Shown here: one piece after another, positions 9,086 to 12,079 of the stretch | Position numbering within the stretch: position 1 is the first letter of the stretch | How the letters are laid out: each line of letters starts with the position of its first letter | From: Bacteroidota bacterium | GTDB taxonomy: Bacteria; Bacteroidota; Bacteroidia; Bacteroidales; VadinHA17 | Assembly: GCA_030613125.1 (NCBI GenBank) | Contig: JAUWMO010000072.1 | Coordinates: forward strand, 1-12,079 | DNA: 12,079 bases | Direction of reading: 5' to 3' | Program-made: the position numbers and the translations under genes | Notes under the pieces: model-generated | Databases searched by the model: none | What the model was told of the DNA's origin: nothing | The model's input: only the letters and a program-made list of their open reading frames with translations

Positions 9086-10201
9086 ATGAAAATTGGGGAC
9101 CAATATTATCAGTCTCTCTGGGTAAAAGAAAATGATCCGGAAATTATTCAGATTATCGACCAGCGGTATTTGCCTTTTGAGATCAAAATAAGGAATTTGA
9201 AAACTCCTGAGGATGTATCGACAGCTTTAGAGGATATGTTCGTAAGAGGAGCTCCTTTAATTGGTGTTGCTGCTGCTTTTGGGGTATATCTTGCTGTTTT
9301 GAAACACCGCAACTCCCGGAATATAAATTTCAAAGTGAAACAGGCGGCAGAAATGATTAAGAAAACAAGACCAACTGCAGTTAATCTTGCCAATGCAGTT
9401 GATCGTATGGTAAAAATCACTGAAAAAGCAACCAATATTGATGATAAAATTCAGCATACATTTGATGCTGCACAAAACCTGATGAGGGAAGAAGTTAACG
9501 CATGTAGAAAAATTGGTGAATATGGTATTAAAATCATAAAAAGGATTTCATCAAACAAAGGTAGAGACCCGGTAAATATTCTTACTCACTGTAATGCAGG
9601 TTGGCTTGCTACAGTTGATTATGGGACAGCAACTGCTCCTGTTTATCTGGCTCATGATAAGGGAATTTCCGTTCATGTTTGGGTAGATGAAACCCGGCCC
9701 CGAAACCAGGGAAGCCGGCTAACTGCATGGGAGCTTGGTCAGCATGGGATTCCTCACACTGTCATCACAGATAATACCGGGGGTTATCTGATGCAAAAAG
9801 AAATGGTGGATATGGTGATTACCGGAAGTGACAGGACTGCATTAAACGGAGATACTGCAAATAAAATCGGAACATACTTAAAAGCCCTTGCAGCAAAGGA
9901 TAACAATGTTCCTTTTTACATTGCATTGCCCTCTTCTTCAATCGACTGGACATTGAAAAAAGGATTAAACACAATTCCAGTCGAGCAAAGAGATCAGGCA
10001 GAAATACATTATATTGATGGCCTGTCAGATAAAAACATAATTGAAAAGGTGAGAATCACTCCTCAATTCAGTCCTGCATTAAATTACGGATTTGATGTCA
10101 CACCAGCCAGACTGATTACTGCTTTAATTACTGAACGCGGAATTTGCAAAGCAACAAGTAAAGGAATAATGAAACTTTTCCCTGATAAGTTATTATCATG
10201 A
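9086..10201 (+). CDS. mtnA: Methylthioribose-1-phosphate isomerase
   Basis: MtnA isomerises the aldose 5-methylthioribose-1-phosphate to the ketose 5-methylthioribulose-1-phosphate in methylthioadenosine salvage. At 371 residues it is of normal family length. It shows the family landmarks RGAPLIGVAAAFG (54-66), RPTAVNL (95-101), C169 in THCNAG and D249 in GSDRTALNGDTANKIGTY; C169 and D249 correspond to the catalytic Cys and Asp known from the Bacillus enzyme. VDETRPRNQGSRLTAWEL (200-217) is also strongly typical and separates it from eIF2B-like regulatory relatives. The stop overlaps the next start as ATGA (10198-10201), so translation is likely coupled to the aldolase gene. It is the first gene of the operon. 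A related possibility, ribose-1,5-bisphosphate isomerase, is less likely given the neighbouring mtnP. Confidence 0.95.
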   Translation: MKIGDQYYQSLWVKENDPEIIQIIDQRYLPFEIKIRNLKTPEDVSTALEDMFVRGAPLIGVAAAFGVYLAVLKHRNSRNINFKVKQAAEMIKKTRPTAVNLANAVDRMVKITEKATNIDDKIQHTFDAAQNLMREEVNACRKIGEYGIKIIKRISSNKGRDPVNILTHCNAGWLATVDYGTATAPVYLAHDKGISVHVWVDETRPRNQGSRLTAWELGQHGIPHTVITDNTGGYLMQKEMVDMVITGSDRTALNGDTANKIGTYLKALAAKDNNVPFYIALPSSSIDWTLKKGLNTIPVEQRDQAEIHYIDGLSDKNIIEKVRITPQFSPALNYGFDVTPARLITALITERGICKATSKGIMKLFPDKLLS

Positions 10202-10815
10202 CCCAGGATGATGGATATATCAAATTCCGCTGCCACTGGAAAAAGACAGGTCCGGTTTTACCTGAAGTTCTTTTTAATAAGATCAACAAATGGCGAAACA
10301 GGCTGTACGAAATGAAACTGATTGGAGCATATAAAAATGGTATTGGTTATGGCAACCTCTCTATCAGAATAAGTGGAACTAATAACTTCTATATTAGCGG
10401 ATCAGCAACTGGTAACTTCAAATTCACGGGCCCTGAGCATTATACAGTTGTGACAAACTATAATTATGAAAAAAATTCACTTTCTTGTTCAGGGCCAATC
10501 AAAGCATCATCTGAGTCTTTAAGCCATGCTGCCATATATGAATGTAATAATAATATCAATGCCGTGATACACGTGCATCATTTAAAAATGTGGGAAAAGT
10601 ATATTAACGACTTACCAACCACTAATATGGAATTCAGTTTTGGTACTCCTGAAATTGCGAATGATATTGCCAGCCTCCTTCAAAATGAAAAAAATTTAAA
10701 TACCGGGATTATTATTATGGGAGGTCACCGTGAAGGAATATTATTTTTCGGAATTGACATTGACGAAACCGGCAAACTTACAACTGATTACTATAATTTA
10801 GCGAAAAATGAATAA
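10198..10815 (+). CDS. Class II aldolase-family protein, likely acting on methylthioribulose-1-phosphate
   Basis: A 205-residue member of the zinc-dependent class II aldolase/adducin fold. Visible landmarks are GYGNLSIR (51-58), the phosphate-binding-type glycine/asparagine segment; SGSATGNF (67-74); E106 in KASSES; H125 and H127 in VIHVHH; and H177 in GGHREG, giving three histidine zinc ligands. In MtnB and FucA the last motif reads N/H-H-G, so this form is divergent. The gene overlaps mtnA by 4 bp and mtnP by 8 bp, which places it on the product of MtnA. It could be an MtnB-type dehydratase, or an Ald2-type aldolase yielding dihydroxyacetone phosphate and 2-methylthioacetaldehyde as in the DHAP shunt. 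No mtnC or mtnD gene is visible nearby, which favours the aldolase, but the sequence alone does not decide, so no symbol is given. Confidence 0.85.
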   Translation: MTQDDGYIKFRCHWKKTGPVLPEVLFNKINKWRNRLYEMKLIGAYKNGIGYGNLSIRISGTNNFYISGSATGNFKFTGPEHYTVVTNYNYEKNSLSCSGPIKASSESLSHAAIYECNNNINAVIHVHHLKMWEKYINDLPTTNMEFSFGTPEIANDIASLLQNEKNLNTGIIIMGGHREGILFFGIDIDETGKLTTDYYNLAKNE

Positions 10816-11557
10816 AATAGCTATCATAGGCGGAACAGGACTGGAAAATCCTGATATCCTTAAGGAATCAGACGAGAAGAAGGTGAAAACCCCGTATGGA
10901 GATCCAAGCTCAAGTTTCCTTACCGGAAAAATTGAAGGAGTAAACGTTGTACTTCTTTCCAGACATGGACGCGATCACTCCATTCCTCCAACACAAGTTA
11001 ATAACCTGGCAAATATTTATGCTATTAATAAACTTGGTTGTACTCATATTCTTGCCACAACAGCATGTGGAAGCCTGCGTGAAGAAATTGGCCGTGGAGA
11101 TCTTGTTTTCCCTGACCAGTTCATTGACTTTACACGCCACAGACAGGTAACCTTCCATAATAATTTTATAAATGGTAAATTGAATCATGCGCCTATGGCG
11201 AATCCTTTTTCTGAAGAAATAAGAGACAGTCTGATAAAATCTTCTCTTAAATCAGGCCTTTCTTTCCATCAGAAGGGAACTGTGATTACCATTGAAGGAC
11301 CAAGGTTTTCCACACGTGCTGAATCAAAAATGTTCAGGATATGGGGAGCTGATGTGATTAATATGTCGATTGCGCCTGAGGTTATACTTGCCAATGAAAT
11401 TGGAATTCCTTATGGATGTGTTGCAATAAGTACTGATTATGATTCATGGAAGGAAGACGAGGATCCTGTCACCTGGGAAGAGGTATTAAGAGTTTTCGAG
11501 CAAAATGTTGAAAATGTGCTTCGTTTATTGTTAAATACACTTCCCCTGATAAAATAA
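10808..11557 (+). CDS. mtnP: 5'-methylthioadenosine phosphorylase
   Basis: MtnP cleaves methylthioadenosine with phosphate into adenine and methylthioribose-1-phosphate, removing the by-product of polyamine synthesis and feeding MtnA. The 249-residue protein is somewhat shorter than human MTAP (283) but matches it closely in recognisable blocks: GGTGL (8-12), SRHGRDHSIPP (51-61), TTACGSLREEI (84-94), IEGPRFSTRAES (162-173), WGADVINMS (179-187) and STDYDSWKE (208-216). The Asp pair D210/D212 is the feature that makes these enzymes prefer a 6-amino purine, so methylthioadenosine rather than inosine or guanosine is the expected substrate. M186 is the usual ribose-contacting methionine. The start overlaps the aldolase stop by 8 bp, indicating the last gene of a coupled three-gene operon. 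No clear terminator follows; the structured repeats begin about 55 bp after the stop. Confidence 0.94.
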   Translation: MNKIAIIGGTGLENPDILKESDEKKVKTPYGDPSSSFLTGKIEGVNVVLLSRHGRDHSIPPTQVNNLANIYAINKLGCTHILATTACGSLREEIGRGDLVFPDQFIDFTRHRQVTFHNNFINGKLNHAPMANPFSEEIRDSLIKSSLKSGLSFHQKGTVITIEGPRFSTRAESKMFRIWGADVINMSIAPEVILANEIGIPYGCVAISTDYDSWKEDEDPVTWEEVLRVFEQNVENVLRLLLNTLPLIK

Positions 11558-11610
11558 TTTTTCAGGTATTGTTAATTTTCATACAATTCAGTAATTTTGC
11601 CGGTCATTAA

Positions 11611-11658
11611 TTCAGGGCCCATCCGCCTTCGTTAAAACTTCGGCGGATAAATCCTGAA
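11611..11658. repeat. Repeat copy 1: nested inverted repeat after mtnP
   Basis: An outer stem TTCAGG (11611-11616) / CCTGAA (11653-11658) encloses an inner 7-bp stem ATCCGCC (11621-11627) / GGCGGAT (11642-11648). The inner loop contains CTTCG twice (11626 and 11637 onward). GGGCCCAT at 11615-11622 overlaps the outer arm. This copy has the acceptor-like GGGCCCA but lacks the TAGCTC of the other copies. Confidence 0.7.
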
Positions 11659-11746
11659 CTTTGTATTAGATATTGAAATAGTAAAAAATAAAATTCAGGG
11701 AAAATTTGGATAAAAAGTTAATTTTGCTTGTCGATAAAATATTACA

Positions 11747-11790
11747 GGGCCCATAGCTCTCCCGATAACGATCGGGAGGTTAGAGCCCAG
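11747..11790 (+). repeat. Repeat copy 2: tRNA 5'-half-like element with a hairpin in the D-loop
   Basis: Read as a tRNA 5' half: acceptor strand GGGCCCA (11747-11753), TA, D-stem GCTC (11756-11759), D-loop ending GGTTA (11778-11782), D-stem GAGC (11783-11786). In place of the first part of the D-loop lies a hairpin with an 8-bp stem, CTCCCGAT (11759-11766) / ATCGGGAG (11771-11778), and loop AACG; its outermost pairs share bases with the D-stem and the GGTTA. No anticodon arm, T-arm or 3' acceptor strand follows; the next bases are T-rich. It is therefore not a functional tRNA gene. It may be a tRNA-derived repeat, or the likeness may be coincidental. Confidence 0.6.
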
Positions 11791-11835
11791 TTTAGTTGAC
11801 TTTTTGTTCTTTTATTTGTAAATGAATATTTTTCT

Positions 11836-12005
11836 GGGCCCATAGCTTCCGCCTTCTCCGCTCTTGCGGATTAGTCGGACAGGCAGCTAGTCCCGTAAAA
11901 CAAGCAAGCTTTGCTTGCCATGTTTTACGAGGATCCTCGAAAATCAATCAACCCCGATTCATCGGGATTGTGATTTTCGGGATTAGAGCACCTGACTCAG
12001 TCAGG
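11836..12005 (+). repeat. Repeat copy 3: tRNA-like element interrupted by several hairpins
   Basis: It starts GGGCCCATAGCT (11836-11847) and ends ATTAGAGCA followed by CCTGA-CTCAG-TCAGG (11991-12005). The ends match the acceptor/D-stem and the D-stem/anticodon arm of a methionine-type tRNA, except that the anticodon loop has 5 bases. Between them lie about 135 bases of consecutive inverted repeats: TCCGC/GCGGA (11857-11870); CGTAAAACA/TGTTTTACG (11894-11929) with inner GCAAGC/GCTTGC; the perfect palindrome CGAGGATCCTCG (11928-11939); and CGAAAATCA/TGATTTTCG (11938-11979) with inner CCCGA/TCGGG. Neighbouring hairpins share boundary bases. No T-arm follows. Confidence 0.6.
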
Positions 12006-12054
12006 CATTAGGACTGAAGTTTAAGAAAAAAATTTATTAGTTTTACGTTACATA

Positions 12055-12079
12055 GGGCCCATAGCTCTCCCGATAGCGA
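12055..12079 (+). repeat. Repeat copy 4, cut by the window end
   Basis: GGGCCCATAGCTCTCCCGAT (12055-12074) is identical to the first 20 bases of copy 2. It continues AGCGA where copy 2 has AACGA, a single change in the hairpin loop. The right arm, expected to read TCGGGAGGTTAGAGC, lies beyond the window. Confidence 0.65.

Larger units (their letters stand above)
11558..12079. repeat. Non-coding region with an array of GGGCCCAT structured repeats
   Basis: No open frame of note occurs in these 522 bases. The motif GGGCCCAT begins at 11615, 11747, 11836 and 12055, and each copy leads into GC-rich inverted repeats separated by AT-rich spacers. The copies share interchangeable modules: GGGCCCATAGCT in three of them, a CCGCCTTC module in the first and third, and a CCCGAT/ATCGGG stem in the second and third, with CTCCCGAT again in the fourth. 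The array runs off the window end. The first hairpins could also shape the 3' end of the mtnA-operon transcript, but none is followed by a convincing T-tract. Confidence 0.75.

Noticed and set aside
11836..12060. A complete tRNA-Met gene with a long D-loop insertion
   Set aside because: After the anticodon-like arm there is no T-arm (no GGTTCAA-type sequence). The only candidate 3' acceptor strand is the palindromic GGGCCC of the next repeat copy, and the anticodon loop has five bases.
11558..12079. CRISPR array
   Set aside because: The repeats differ in length and internal structure, and spacing varies from 89 to 219 bases, unlike CRISPR repeats and spacers.

Overview
The window looks like a chromosomal segment of a Bacteroidota bacterium, probably class Bacteroidia. 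Four things point there. A Reg_prop/Y_Y_Y sensor of the hybrid-two-component type is present. The IspG is the long form with an inserted middle domain. Starts lack Shine-Dalgarno sequences and sit behind A/T-rich leaders. Several upstream regions carry TAnnTTTG boxes, the usual -7 element of this phylum. The DNA is AT-rich. No transposase, phage gene or CRISPR array is visible.

Layout. Bases 78-6262 (minus strand) hold a two-gene unit: a transglutaminase-like lipoprotein, then 26 bp later a very large membrane sensor. The sensor reads tandem periplasmic solute-binding domains, 14 propeller repeats, Y_Y_Y domain, membrane helix, coiled coil, SpoIIE/PP2C phosphatase. Divergent from this unit is ispG (plus strand), for which a start at 6350 is preferred over the longer frame from 6278. 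A HAD phosphatase (minus strand, 8296-8916) follows convergently. Divergent from the HAD gene is a tightly overlapping three-gene operon, mtnA - class II aldolase - mtnP (9086-11557). The last 522 bases are non-coding and hold an array of structured repeats.

How the genes work together. MtnP and MtnA should convert 5'-methylthioadenosine through methylthioribose-1-phosphate to methylthioribulose-1-phosphate. The aldolase-family protein would take the next step, either as an MtnB-type dehydratase or as an Ald2-type aldolase giving dihydroxyacetone phosphate and methylthioacetaldehyde. No mtnC, mtnD or mtnE is in the window, so the short shunt is the more economical reading, but this is inference. 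IspG belongs to the non-mevalonate isoprenoid pathway and looks independent.

Most unusual part. The 3' end carries four copies of a motif beginning GGGCCCAT. Two of them (11747 and 11836) can be laid onto the 5' half of a tRNA (acceptor strand, TA, D-stem) with a hairpin or a set of hairpins in place of part of the D-loop. The copy at 11836 also ends in a sequence resembling a tRNA-Met-type anticodon arm with a shortened loop. The copy at 12055 starts the same way but is cut off by the window end. None is a complete tRNA. They look like a tRNA-derived, hairpin-decorated repeat family.
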